From the NCBI RefSeq assembly GCF_018135625.1, contig NZ_CP073078.1, positions 2,264,501 to 2,328,500 of the forward strand: a DNA stretch of 64,000 nt, given 5' to 3'. This document shows positions 41,471-50,564 of this stretch, piece after piece. Source of the stretch: Phenylobacterium montanum (GTDB taxonomy: Bacteria; Pseudomonadota; Alphaproteobacteria; Caulobacterales; Caulobacteraceae). Both the position numbers and the translations under genes were made by a program. Numbering within the stretch: position 1 is the stretch's first letter; the number at the start of each line of letters is the position of its first letter. The notes beneath the pieces are model-generated. The model was not told the origin of the DNA, searched no databases, and worked only from the letters and a program-made list of their open reading frames with translations.

Positions 41471-42892
41471 TTGGTTCGCCTGCGCCTGCTCGCGCCAATT
41501 TTCGCTTTGCTCGCCGGAGCGTGCACGGTGGGGCCGGACTACCGTCGCCCGCAGCTTCGAGTAGAGCGCGCATGGCGGGCGCCGTTCCCGCATGGCGCGA
41601 GGAGCAATCGGCTGATCGGGTGGTGGGCCCGTTTCGACGACGCGGTCCTGACGACTTTGCAGGCGCGCGCCGAGCAGGACAGCCCGAGCCTTGACCAGGC
41701 CGTCGCCCGCATCGACGAGGCGCGCGCCACCCTCGCCGCCAAGCGCGCGCAGAACCGACCAAGCCTCACCGGCTCCGCCTCCTACACACGAGAGAGCGAT
41801 CAGGTTTCCGTCGGCGCGGCCTCGCCCCAGCTGGCGGAAAGCGGCCTTCAGGGGGGCTCGGACGCAAGCTGGGAGCTCGACCTCTTCGGCAAGGTCCGAC
41901 ACAACGCCCAGGCGGCGAAAGCGCGCGTCCAGGCGCGGATCGACGACTGGAACGACGCCCGCGTCTCGCTCGCCGCGGAAGTCGGTGACGACTATGTCCA
42001 GTACCGCGGCTGCGAGCAGCTGGCCGAGGTCCTTCGCGAGCAGTCGGAGTCCCAGGAGGCCACCGCTCGCCTGACGCGGATCAGCGCCGACGCCGGCTTC
42101 CAGGCGTCCTCCGACGCCGCGCTCGCGGAGGCGGCCGCAGCGAGCGTCCGGGCCTCTTACACCGACCAGCTCGGTCAGTGTGACCTGCTGGTCAAGAGCC
42201 TGGTCTCGCTAACGAGCCTGGACGAGCCGGAACTGCGGAAGCTGTTGCAGGCCCGCTCGAAGATCCTGCCGTCGCCACCGACGCTCGACGTCGAGAGCGT
42301 GCCGGCCGACCTGGTGCGCCAGCGCCCCGACGTCGGCTCGAGCGAACGCGAGCTCGCGGCCACGAGCGCGGAGATCGGCGCAGCGGTCGCCGACCTCTAT
42401 CCCAGCCTCACGCTCTCGGGGTCCATCACCGCGGTCTCCGGCCTGCAGCAGTGGTCGATCGGCCCATCGCTATCGCTGCCGATCTTCGACGGGGGCCAGC
42501 GCCGCGCGAACGTTCGCTCCGCCCGCGCGAGCTACGCCTACCAGCTCGCCGCCTACCGCAAGGTCGTGCGCGGCGCGATCCTCGACGTCGAGCAGGCGCT
42601 GGTGCGGCTCGACGTCGCCCGCCGAAGCGAGGGCGACGCCGAACGGGCCGCCACCGGCTACCGAGCCACCTTCGTCGCCACCGACCAGCTGCGCCGCGCC
42701 GGCGGGGCCAGCATGCTCGATCAAGAGACCGCCCGCCGCAACGCGCTTGACGCGCAGGAGACCCTGATCAGCGTCCGAGTCACGGAAATCCGCCAGTGGA
42801 TCGCCCTCTACAAGGCGCTCGGCGGCGGCTGGGACGCCCATGTCACACAGCCCCTTGCGAGGGGCCACCTCACCGAAGAGCATCAGCCTTGA
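41471..42892 (+). CDS. NodT-type RND outer-membrane efflux lipoprotein
   Basis: 473 residues from TTG 41471. A lipoprotein signal ends at LLAGAC with Cys18, followed by TVGPDYRRP, the common opening of NodT/OprM-type channels. The body has the duplicated outer-membrane-factor repeat (SLDQAVARIDEARATLAAK; YPSLTLSGS in the second half) that builds the trimeric TolC-like tunnel. It is the first gene of the operon, before the adaptor and pump genes, which it overlaps (TTGA). Expected place: outer membrane, reaching into the periplasm. Confidence 0.92.
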   Translation: MVRLRLLAPIFALLAGACTVGPDYRRPQLRVERAWRAPFPHGARSNRLIGWWARFDDAVLTTLQARAEQDSPSLDQAVARIDEARATLAAKRAQNRPSLTGSASYTRESDQVSVGAASPQLAESGLQGGSDASWELDLFGKVRHNAQAAKARVQARIDDWNDARVSLAAEVGDDYVQYRGCEQLAEVLREQSESQEATARLTRISADAGFQASSDAALAEAAAASVRASYTDQLGQCDLLVKSLVSLTSLDEPELRKLLQARSKILPSPPTLDVESVPADLVRQRPDVGSSERELAATSAEIGAAVADLYPSLTLSGSITAVSGLQQWSIGPSLSLPIFDGGQRRANVRSARASYAYQLAAYRKVVRGAILDVEQALVRLDVARRSEGDAERAATGYRATFVATDQLRRAGGASMLDQETARRNALDAQETLISVRVTEIRQWIALYKALGGGWDAHVTQPLARGHLTEEHQP

Positions 42893-43974
42893 ACGCCCCC
42901 CTCCTGCGCGTGGCGCTGCGCTGCGCCGCCATCCTGTCCGCCGCGACCTTGGGCGCCTGCAGTGCTCCCGCCCAGGTCGCTCCTACGCAGGCGCCCAGCC
43001 TGACGGTCGAAGTCGTAAGGCCGGAGCGCCTGACCTGGCCGCGCGAGGTCGCCGCCAGCGGCGGTCTCCAGCCGTGGCAGGAGGCGATGATCAGCGCCGA
43101 AACCGGGCCCTTGCGGATCACGAGCCTGCAGGCCGACGTCGGAAGCCGGGTGAGACGAGGCGCCGTGCTGGCGACCCTCTCCCGCGACAGTTTGCTCGCC
43201 GAGCGCGATCGCCTGCGCGCGCAGCTCGCCCAGGCCCAGGCCAGCCTCGCCCAAGCGGACAGCGACGTGGCGCGCGCCGCCGAGGTGAGGACGAGCGGGG
43301 CCTTGTCCTCACAGCAGATTCAGAAATACGAGGTGACGCAGCAGACCTCCCGGGCCACCGTGGCCGAGCAGCGCGCGCAGCTGCGCAGCATCGAGATCCA
43401 GCTCGGCCAGACCAACGTGCTGGCGGTGGACGACGGCGTGGTCTCGTCGCGATCGGCGCTGCTCGGCAAGGTGGTGAATTCCGGCGACGAGCTTTTCCGG
43501 CTCGTCCGCCAGGCGCGCATCGAATGGCAAGCCGAGCTCGATGCGCGGCAACTCGCCCAGGTCAGCGCTGGCCAGCCGGCGCGCGTCACCCTTCCCGGCG
43601 GGCAGCAGGTGGCCGGCGTCGTGCGGCTAGTCTCTCCCACCTTGAGCAATGCGACCAGCCGGGGGATCGCCTATGTTCAGCTTCCGGCGCAGTCGCCGGC
43701 GCGAGCCGGCATGTACGGAAGCGGCGTCATCGACGTCGGGACCGGCGACGTCCTGACCCTGCCCGACACCGCCTTGGTGCTCCGCGACGGACGCGCCTAC
43801 ATCTTCGTGGCGACGCCCGACCAGCACGTGCGGCAGTTCCAGGTGAGCGCAGGGGCGCGGCGCAACGGCCGTGTCGAGGTCGCCGGCGTCACCGCAGACG
43901 CGCGGGTCGTGAAGAGCGGCGGCGCCTTCCTCAGCGACGGAATGACCGTGCGCATCAGCGGAGCGGCGAAATGA
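42889..43974 (+). CDS. RND efflux periplasmic adaptor (membrane fusion protein)
   Basis: 361 residues from TTG 42889, overlapping the previous stop by four bases. Lipobox LGAC at about residue 24. A lipoyl-like half (RITSLQADVGSRVRRGAVLATL), a coiled-coil hairpin rich in Gln/Ala (LRAQLAQAQASLAQADSD), the second lipoyl half (DDGVVSSRSALLGKVV) and a beta-barrel domain with the TLPDTALVLRDG segment. This is the usual HlyD/AcrA layout that joins the pump to the outer-membrane channel. Confidence 0.92.
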   Translation: MNAPLLRVALRCAAILSAATLGACSAPAQVAPTQAPSLTVEVVRPERLTWPREVAASGGLQPWQEAMISAETGPLRITSLQADVGSRVRRGAVLATLSRDSLLAERDRLRAQLAQAQASLAQADSDVARAAEVRTSGALSSQQIQKYEVTQQTSRATVAEQRAQLRSIEIQLGQTNVLAVDDGVVSSRSALLGKVVNSGDELFRLVRQARIEWQAELDARQLAQVSAGQPARVTLPGGQQVAGVVRLVSPTLSNATSRGIAYVQLPAQSPARAGMYGSGVIDVGTGDVLTLPDTALVLRDGRAYIFVATPDQHVRQFQVSAGARRNGRVEVAGVTADARVVKSGGAFLSDGMTVRISGAAK

Positions 43975-46900
43975 ACGTCTCGGCGCTGTCGATCAAGCAT
44001 CCGGTCCCGGCCGTCCTGCTTTTCATCCTCCTGACTGTGTTCGGGATCGTGGGCTTCCACCGACTGCAAATCCAGCAGTTCCCGGACATGGACCAGCCGA
44101 CGGTCAACATCAGCGCCGCCCTGGACGGGGCCGCGCCCGAACAGCTGGAGACGGAGGTGGCGCGCAAGATCGAGGACAAGCTGACCTCGCTTCGGCAACT
44201 CGATCACGTCACGACCACGATCAGCGAAGGCGCCGTCAACATCAGCGTGAGCTTCACGATCGATAAGGACTCCAATGAGGCGGTGCAGGAGGTCCGCAAC
44301 GCCGTCGACAGCGCGCGCAACGAGCTGCCCTCGGCCTTGCAGACGCCGACGGTGTCGAAGGTCACGGCCAGCAACTCGGCCATGCTGACCTATACGATCA
44401 CCTCCAAGACCCGCGGCGAGGAGGAGCTCTCCTGGTTCGTCGACAACGACGTGACCAAGGCGCTGCAATCGGTGGCGGGCGTCTCGAGCGTCACGCGGAT
44501 CGGGGGCGTCCAAAGGGAGGTCCATGTCGATCTCGATCCTGCCCTGATGGGCGGGCTGGGCGTGAGCGCCTCCGACGTCAGCGCCAAGCTGAAAGCGATG
44601 GAAAGCGATCACTCCGGCGGCCAGGGCGAGGTGGGAGCCGGCCGTCAGTCGCTACGGACCTTGGGCGCCGTGCACGACGCGCAGGACCTGGCCGCCGTAA
44701 GCATTCCGACGGCGGCCGGCCAGATGGTGCGGCTCGATCAGATCGCCGCGATCCGCGACTCTCACCTTGAGCGCAGCTCACGCGCCTTCCGCGACGGCCG
44801 CGAAGTCATCGGCTTCTCGGTGAAGCGCTCGCTTGGATTTGGCGACGCCGCCGTGGCCAAGCAGGTGCGCGCCGCGATGCAGGCGTTCGTCGCTCAACAC
44901 CCCGACGTGCAGATCGTCGAAGCCAGCAATACGGTTACGCCGATCATCGACAACTACACAGGCTCCATGCACCTGCTCGTCGAGGGCGCAGTGCTCGCCG
45001 TGATCGTCGTGTGGTGCTTTCTACGCGATTGGCGCGCGACGCTGATCTCCGCCACCGCCCTGCCGCTGTCTATCATCCCGACCTTCGGCGTGATGTACCT
45101 GTGCGGCTTCAGTCTGAACATGGTGACCCTGCTCTCGATCGCCCTGGTCATCGGCATCCTCGTCGACGACGCCATCGTCGAGGTCGAGAACATCGAGCGC
45201 CACCTGCGGATGGGCAAGACAGCCTACCAGGCGGCGATGGAGGCCGCCGACGAGATCGGTCTGGCCGTGATCGCCACCACGCTCACCCTCGTCGCCGTGT
45301 TTCTGCCGACCGCCTTCATGGGCGGCATTCCCGGGAAGATCTTCCGCGAGTTCGGCGTCACGGCCTCGGTCGCCGTGCTCGCGTCGCTGTTGGTGGCGCG
45401 CCTGCTCACGCCCATGATGGCGGCCTATTTTCTACACGCCACGAAGCACCACGACCGGGACGGCGCGGTGAAGCGCCGATACCTCGCCGCCATCGGGACG
45501 ACGCTGCGCCATCGCAAGACCACCGTTCTGCTGGCGGGCCTCTTCCTCGTGGTGTCGCTGACGATAGCGCCGCTGCTGCCGACCGGGTTCATGCCCGCCC
45601 AGGACAACGCCCAGACGCGCGTTACGCTCAAGCTCCCTCCGGGAAGCACCCTCGAGCAGACCACCGAAGCGACCAGCCAGGCCGCCCGCCTCATCCGCCA
45701 GGTTCCCGAGACGCGCCACATCTTCGCCGACATCGGCAGGGGGACGAGCGGCGCCGGCGCTGACGCGACTTCGACCAGCGATCTCGGCAGCGCCACGCTC
45801 ACCGTCGATCTCGCGCCCCGCGGCGAGCGCCGGCTCAAGCAATCGGGGGTGGAGCAGAAGATCCGCGAAGCTCTGCAATCGCTTCCCGGCGCGCGCGTGA
45901 ACGTCGGCGGGTCCGGCAACGGCGAGGTTCTGCAGATCGTGCTGGCCAGCGACGACGGCGGCCTGCTGGATCGCACGGCGGCGAAGCTGGAGCAGGAAAT
46001 CCGCGGGCAGCTGCACGGCATCGGCAATGTGACCTCCAGCGCTTCGCTGCAGCGACCGGAAATCCAGATCCGCCCCGACTCTGCGCGCGCCGCCGCGCTC
46101 GGCGTCACAAGCTCGGACATCGGCGACGCCCTGCGGCTCGGGACCTACGGCGACTATTCGGCTTCCCTGCCCAAGCTCAACCTTTCCGATCGTCAGATCG
46201 ATGTCCGGGTGCGGATGGATCCGGCACTGCGCGCCGATCCCGACGCCATAGGCCAGCTGCGCGTCAACGGAACCAAGGGCCAGGTGGCGCTCGCCTCGCT
46301 CGGCGACATCGGGTTCGGCAGCGGTGCGTCCGAGATCGACCGCATCGACCGGACGCGGCAGGTCACCCTGTCCGTCGAGCTGAACGGCCGCGCCCTCGGC
46401 GAGGTGATGCGCGAGGCTATGCAGCTTCCGACACTCAGGTCCCTGCCGACCGGCGTCAAGCTTGTCCAGCAGGGCGAACTGCAACGCAGTTCCGAGTTGA
46501 TGGGCAGCTTCGCGCTAGCAATGGGCATCGGCATTTTCTGCATCTATGCCGTCTTGGCTCTGCTGTTCCATGACTTCCTCCAGCCCGCGACCATCCTGTC
46601 GGCGCTGCCGCTCTCCCTCGGGGGCGCACTTTTCGCCCTGCTGGTCGGCCGGATGAGCTTCTCCATGCCTGCGGTGATCGGGCTGCTGATGCTGATGGGG
46701 ATCGTCACCAAGAATTCGATCCTGCTCGTCGAATACGCGATCATGGCCCGGCGAAGCCGCGGCCTCTCGCGCGTAGCGGCGCTGATCGACGCCTGCCACA
46801 AGAGGGCGCGGCCGATCGTGATGACCACCGTCGCCATGGGCGCCGGCATGGCTCCCACGGCCATCGGTTTCGGGGCGGACCCGAGCTTTCGTCAACCGAT

Positions 46901-47093
46901 GGCGGTCGTCGTGATCGGCGGCCTGCTCACCTCGACCCTGCTCAGCCTGCTCGTCGTGCCGGTGATCTTCACCTTTGTCGACGACCTTGAGGTGCGGCTG
47001 CGAAAGATGGGGGCCTCGCTGCTGACGCATGGATCGCAGGCCGTCGACCGCAAGGCCCCCCGCAGATATATGAGCGGAACTGAGCGCGGATGA
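43971..47093 (+). CDS. RND efflux permease (AcrB/MexB superfamily)
   Basis: 1040 residues from ATG 43971 (ATGA overlap with the adaptor). The standard opening NVSALSIKHPVPAVLLFILL is TM1; large periplasmic loops follow TM1 and TM7. The proton-relay aspartates are in TM4, GILVDDAIVEVENIERH, and the TM10-12 region contains GIVTKNSILLVEYA. Length and layout fit the hydrophobe/amphiphile efflux group, though the protein is closer to the MdtB/MdtC-like or uncharacterised branch than to AcrB itself. Export of phenolic or planar compounds would suit the surrounding catabolic genes, but this is inference. Confidence 0.93.
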   Translation: MNVSALSIKHPVPAVLLFILLTVFGIVGFHRLQIQQFPDMDQPTVNISAALDGAAPEQLETEVARKIEDKLTSLRQLDHVTTTISEGAVNISVSFTIDKDSNEAVQEVRNAVDSARNELPSALQTPTVSKVTASNSAMLTYTITSKTRGEEELSWFVDNDVTKALQSVAGVSSVTRIGGVQREVHVDLDPALMGGLGVSASDVSAKLKAMESDHSGGQGEVGAGRQSLRTLGAVHDAQDLAAVSIPTAAGQMVRLDQIAAIRDSHLERSSRAFRDGREVIGFSVKRSLGFGDAAVAKQVRAAMQAFVAQHPDVQIVEASNTVTPIIDNYTGSMHLLVEGAVLAVIVVWCFLRDWRATLISATALPLSIIPTFGVMYLCGFSLNMVTLLSIALVIGILVDDAIVEVENIERHLRMGKTAYQAAMEAADEIGLAVIATTLTLVAVFLPTAFMGGIPGKIFREFGVTASVAVLASLLVARLLTPMMAAYFLHATKHHDRDGAVKRRYLAAIGTTLRHRKTTVLLAGLFLVVSLTIAPLLPTGFMPAQDNAQTRVTLKLPPGSTLEQTTEATSQAARLIRQVPETRHIFADIGRGTSGAGADATSTSDLGSATLTVDLAPRGERRLKQSGVEQKIREALQSLPGARVNVGGSGNGEVLQIVLASDDGGLLDRTAAKLEQEIRGQLHGIGNVTSSASLQRPEIQIRPDSARAAALGVTSSDIGDALRLGTYGDYSASLPKLNLSDRQIDVRVRMDPALRADPDAIGQLRVNGTKGQVALASLGDIGFGSGASEIDRIDRTRQVTLSVELNGRALGEVMREAMQLPTLRSLPTGVKLVQQGELQRSSELMGSFALAMGIGIFCIYAVLALLFHDFLQPATILSALPLSLGGALFALLVGRMSFSMPAVIGLLMLMGIVTKNSILLVEYAIMARRSRGLSRVAALIDACHKRARPIVMTTVAMGAGMAPTAIGFGADPSFRQPMAVVVIGGLLTSTLLSLLVVPVIFTFVDDLEVRLRKMGASLLTHGSQAVDRKAPRRYMSGTERG

Positions 47094-47518
47094 CGCACAG
47101 CGCTCTCGGCTTTCGGCCGGACAGTTGGAGCAGGCTCCCCAGGTCGCAGCGCGTCGCAGCCGCTCTGGCGATCGTCGCGCTGCACCTTGTTCTGCTCATG
47201 GCGATCCTGTCGCAGGCCGCCCCGCCGCCGCCTGCGCCGCGCATGGATGCGAACCCTCGTCCCGCCGCCTGCGTCGGATCACGCGCAGCCGGCGGCCGAG
47301 GTCCGCCGGCCCCTTCTGCCCAAAGCCGAGACCACCGCCGATTCCGCGGCGCCGGCCGCCGGACGCGCCAGCGCGCGGCTGCGATCAATGCCGCACGAGC
47401 CAAGACGGTCGCGGGCGCTTTCATGGCCGTGGCGCGGTTAAACGGCCTTGGGTGCGGCGCGGCGTGCGCGGCCTCAACGATCAGGAGTGCCCCGAAGGAA
47501 TCCGAGCAGGTCGACTAG
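47090..47518 (+). pseudogene. Small membrane-anchored protein gene, apparently frameshifted
   Basis: ATG 47090 overlaps the pump stop (ATGA), as the other genes of this operon do. The first 55 codons look real: one TM segment (VAAALAIVALHLVLLMAIL) followed by a Pro-rich start PPPPAPRMDAN, as in TonB-like or other periplasm-spanning proteins. From about 47250 the sensible Pro/Ala-rich continuation is in another frame (LVPPPASDHAQPAAEVRRPL, PKAETTADSAAPAAGRAS). The present frame then runs into the FAH fragment and stops at 47518. I read it as a broken fourth gene of the efflux operon. Confidence 0.5.
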
Positions 47519-47635
47519 AGGCCGAACTCGCCTTCGTCATCGGCAAGCGCTGCCGGCATGTGTGTCGCGAGAACGCCCGTGAGGTCATCGCCGGATACAT
47601 GGCGTGCAACGACGTGACCGCGCGCGACTGGCAGT
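47489..47635 (+). pseudogene. Fragment of the FAH gene (partial duplication)
   Basis: This 147-bp stretch is nearly identical to 38246-38393 inside the FAH gene, in the same orientation. I count five substitutions and one deleted base (TCGACTAGAGG here, TCGACTACGAGG there), so about 96 percent identity. The deletion creates a TAG and breaks the frame. Similarity ends sharply on both sides. It encodes the LAFVIGKRCRHV and GYMACNDVTARDWQ part of the protein and cannot be functional. Confidence 0.9.
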
Positions 47636-47684
47636 GCACCGCCTCGCAGATCGCCTCGGCGATGTCGAGCCGTGTCCAGATCGG

Positions 47685-49277
47685 TCACCCCACCTTGGGC
47701 TTTGTTCTCGTGCAGACAAAACTGTCGGCTTGGTCAGCCGGTCCCACACCCTTGTAGCGGTCAGTCGCCGGATAGGCGCACAGAGGCCGAGTCATTGGCG
47801 GCTGCTTCGGCTCCGGCGCACCAAGCGGCCCCGGAAGTCGGGCGGCGATCAAGCGGTCTGGAGCCTTGCTGCTCGAGGCCCATTGGTCGATCGCCGCCAA
47901 GGTGTCGATGGACGAAGGCCCTTCGCCGCCCGAGCAGTGGTTCATGCCCGGGATCATGAACAGGCGCAGTTGGGTCTGCGTCTGCTTGGCCGTGATGCTC
48001 TTGGACAGGGTCCCGTAGAACGCCACGGTGTTGTTGGCCGGGATCAGCCCGTCAGTCCAGCCGTGGCTCAAGAGCAGCTTGCCGCCGCGGGCGAAGAACG
48101 GTCCGAGGCCCCTAGGATCCACGTCCAGAATCTTGGCTCCGTAGTCCCGAGCCCGGGCGGAATCGGTCCCGTAGTCGAAGCTCCGGAAATCCCAGCCCTT
48201 CTCGGATCCGAACACCAGGGCGCGCATATAGCTGGTCGCAATTGGGAAGGGTTCGGGTCCGGACATCAACGCACTGAGCTCCAGTTCGCTGCCGGCAGGC
48301 CAGCCGCTCAAGAGCCGCTTGCCGGTTTTCGGGTCGCGCACGCCGCCGTAGACGGCGCGCAAGGTCTGCACCTGCTCAGCGGTAAGGCAGTCGGCGGCAT
48401 CGCCAGCCTTGCACTGGACCACGGCCGGATCGAACTTGCAGGCCTGGGGATTGGAAGCGATGCCGTCCTTGAGCCCATCCTTGTCATCGCACTTCGCGAT
48501 GTAGGCCTTGTGCGCCACAGCCAGCTTGGCCAGCGTGAGCTTCGCCCCAGGCGACCGCACCGCCTGGTAACCGGTCCACAGGCTCTGGGTCATCAGGCCG
48601 GTCATCGGGTTGGCGGGAGCCATGGCCGAGATGGCGTCGTAGTCCTCGGGGAAGCGGAAGGCCTCCATCAGCCCTTGCCGCCCGCCGGTGGAGCACGAGT
48701 TCCACAGGGACATCCTCGGCCCGGATCCATAGAAGTCGCTTACGGCGGCCTTGGCGGCGACGGTCATGTCGTGGACGGCACGGTAACCGAAGTCGATCAG
48801 CTTCTCGGGATGGCCTGCGGCCCAGTCCCCCGTCAAGGCATTGCCGACGTGGCCGGTGTCGGTGGCCGCCACGGCGTAACCCCGCGACAAGGGCTCGCCC
48901 AGCTGAAAGTAGCTGATCGACCCGGCCCATCCCCCGTTGCCGATGCCCACGAACTTGCCGTTCCAACCCGAGGCCGGCATCCAGACCTCGACTTTGATGT
49001 CGGAATCCGGGCTCGGCTTCAGGGTCGCCTCGATTCGGCAGAAGGCGGGCAGGTTCGCGAAGCCGGTCGCGGCGACGCCTGGCGGCGCCTCGGGTAGGGC
49101 GGCGGGCTTAAAGCCGCCGGCTGGCACCAGGGTCGCCGCCGTCACCTTGCCCTGGGGCAGAGCCTGCCCCGCCATCTGGGCGCAGTCCTTGGCGGCCGCC
49201 GGGCTGGCGATCGCCAGCAAGCCGCCGAACGTCATCACCGCCCCGGCCAGCAGCCTCGCCCTGCCGTTTACAGCCAT
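47685..49277 (-). CDS. Tannase/feruloyl-esterase-family hydrolase
   Basis: 530 residues from ATG 49277, placed six bases after GGAAGAG; two ATGs just upstream are less well spaced. A signal peptide (RARLLAGAVMTFGGLLAIA) is cut near AAA-KDC. The family's CS-D-HC arrangement is visible: Cys195-Ser196 in NSCSTGGRQG, Asp in SHGWTDGLIP and His-Cys in GMNHCSGG. A calcium-type loop with many Asp/Cys (AKCDDKDGLKDGI) lies between. These secreted or periplasmic esterases release gallate, ferulate or similar acids from plant esters. Its presence fits the phenolic genes at 33-38 kb. It is convergent with the FAH fragment. Confidence 0.9.
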   Translation of the reverse strand: MAVNGRARLLAGAVMTFGGLLAIASPAAAKDCAQMAGQALPQGKVTAATLVPAGGFKPAALPEAPPGVAATGFANLPAFCRIEATLKPSPDSDIKVEVWMPASGWNGKFVGIGNGGWAGSISYFQLGEPLSRGYAVAATDTGHVGNALTGDWAAGHPEKLIDFGYRAVHDMTVAAKAAVSDFYGSGPRMSLWNSCSTGGRQGLMEAFRFPEDYDAISAMAPANPMTGLMTQSLWTGYQAVRSPGAKLTLAKLAVAHKAYIAKCDDKDGLKDGIASNPQACKFDPAVVQCKAGDAADCLTAEQVQTLRAVYGGVRDPKTGKRLLSGWPAGSELELSALMSGPEPFPIATSYMRALVFGSEKGWDFRSFDYGTDSARARDYGAKILDVDPRGLGPFFARGGKLLLSHGWTDGLIPANNTVAFYGTLSKSITAKQTQTQLRLFMIPGMNHCSGGEGPSSIDTLAAIDQWASSSKAPDRLIAARLPGPLGAPEPKQPPMTRPLCAYPATDRYKGVGPADQADSFVCTRTKPKVG

Positions 49278-49345
49278 CGTCATCTCTTCCAAAAAAGCTT
49301 TTGCTTTGCCCTAGGCTATTTCGACCCGTCGCCACGCGAGGCCGC

Positions 49346-50020
49346 TTAGGCGGGCTGCTCGTCACGCCGACATCGCTGTTCTTTGATAGCCCAACCCGCG
49401 CCGGTCCACGTCTCAAACGGCTCTGGACACGGCGGAATGGAATCTTGGACTGACGACGGTGTATAGGGATTGTGGTAGGTTGTGTCTTGAACATCGGGAT
49501 GGGTGATCGCCATAGATCGGGCCATCGATAAGTCATTCACCCAGCCATCAGAGAACGAGCATTTGGCCGTCCTGAACCAATGCAGGCGCCATATCTGCCA
49601 GCGCCCGTCATCAAAGACGAAGTCGCAAGCATAAGCGCCAAAAGACCAAAGTGCGACCGGAGGGCCGCCATCAGGAGGTGTGACGGCTTCGATGCCCGGA
49701 GATCTCCAAACCCCCTTTGCGGTAAGTCCGTCTCCGGCAACCTCGATCATCGGTGTCGCGAGATAATGAATGAGAAGGTTGCCTTCGAGCGCCATCACGA
49801 ACTTGTCTTGGTACAGCCGGCGTACCGCCTCCGCTCCAACATAGACACCGCCATCGCCGATCTCGACCGACACGTCTGGCCTGTGCATAGCGAAGAGCGC
49901 GACATGGCTCCCAATGTTTTTGGGAGTATGATTGACGGTATAGCGACCCATGAGGTTCTGAATATCGGTCACGGACCGAAGCCTAAAAAGCTCGTGTTTG
50001 ATGGCTTCGAGCTCATTCAT
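49346..50020 (-). CDS. NTF2/SnoaL-like protein
   Basis: 224 residues. The N-terminal DIQNLMGRYTVNHTPKN helix-loop and the YACDFVFDDGRWQIWRLHWFR strand pair are typical of the SnoaL_4-like group of NTF2-fold proteins, often found with sugar or aromatic degradation genes. The last 50 residues (THPDVQDTTYHNPYTP) extend beyond the fold. The ATG overlaps the gluconokinase stop by eight bases, making it the last gene of the coupled minus-strand operon. Function unknown. Confidence 0.72.
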   Translation of the reverse strand: MNELEAIKHELFRLRSVTDIQNLMGRYTVNHTPKNIGSHVALFAMHRPDVSVEIGDGGVYVGAEAVRRLYQDKFVMALEGNLLIHYLATPMIEVAGDGLTAKGVWRSPGIEAVTPPDGGPPVALWSFGAYACDFVFDDGRWQIWRLHWFRTAKCSFSDGWVNDLSMARSMAITHPDVQDTTYHNPYTPSSVQDSIPPCPEPFETWTGAGWAIKEQRCRRDEQPA

Positions 50021-50564
50021 GATAGGAGCACTGCATATCGGTGTAGCCGTCTGGTTTGCGGAGGGAGCCGATTCCGAGATCCGGCACGGCGCTCAAGACG
50101 GCGCGCACCTGCGACGGCGTGTCCATCAAACCGTCGATCAAGACCGCGAACTCATCCGGTGTCGGCAGTTCGAGCGTGGCCAGTTGGCTATCCAACAGGC
50201 TCGCCGGCATGAAGTGGTCACGGCCAAGCATCCGCCCAACCAAATCCCCATATGGAACGATCGGAAGAACGAACAGGACATGGCCGCACCGCATTCTGAT
50301 CAAATCGCGATAACGGCGGCGTAGCGCCGAGCAGGAGGCCACCCCGCCTCCCTCCGCCGCCAGGAGAGCGGCCGATACCTTCTCAAGAAATGGGCGGCGA
50401 TCGTCATCCGTCAATGAGATCCCAGCCGACATCTTCGCGACATTAGCTGGGGGGTGGCAATCGTCACCTTCAATGAACGTACGACCGATCCGGTTCGCCA
50501 GATCTCTGGCAAGGGTCGACTTCCCGCAGCCGCTCACCCCCATGACAACGATCGGGGTGCTCAT
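50013..50564 (-). CDS. gntK: Gluconokinase
   Basis: 183 residues, the normal size. P-loop GVSGCGKST at 9-17, then FIEGDDCHPPANVAKMSAG, LTDDDRRPFL and SCSALRRRYRDLIR, all signatures of thermoresistant-type gluconokinase, which makes 6-phosphogluconate from gluconate and ATP in the cytoplasm. The start overlaps the preceding dehydrogenase stop (ATGA). The C-terminal 15 residues are unusual and overlap the next gene. Its place in a LacI-controlled operon with an idonate-type dehydrogenase and lactonases marks a gluconate or related aldonate route. Confidence 0.9.
   Translation of the reverse strand: MSTPIVVMGVSGCGKSTLARDLANRIGRTFIEGDDCHPPANVAKMSAGISLTDDDRRPFLEKVSAALLAAEGGGVASCSALRRRYRDLIRMRCGHVLFVLPIVPYGDLVGRMLGRDHFMPASLLDSQLATLELPTPDEFAVLIDGLMDTPSQVRAVLSAVPDLGIGSLRKPDGYTDMQCSYHE

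Noticed and set aside
42840-43970. Long N-terminal extension of the RND permease (over 370 codons)
   Set aside because: That stretch is the adaptor gene read in another frame; ATG 43971 in an ATGA overlap gives the standard RND start.
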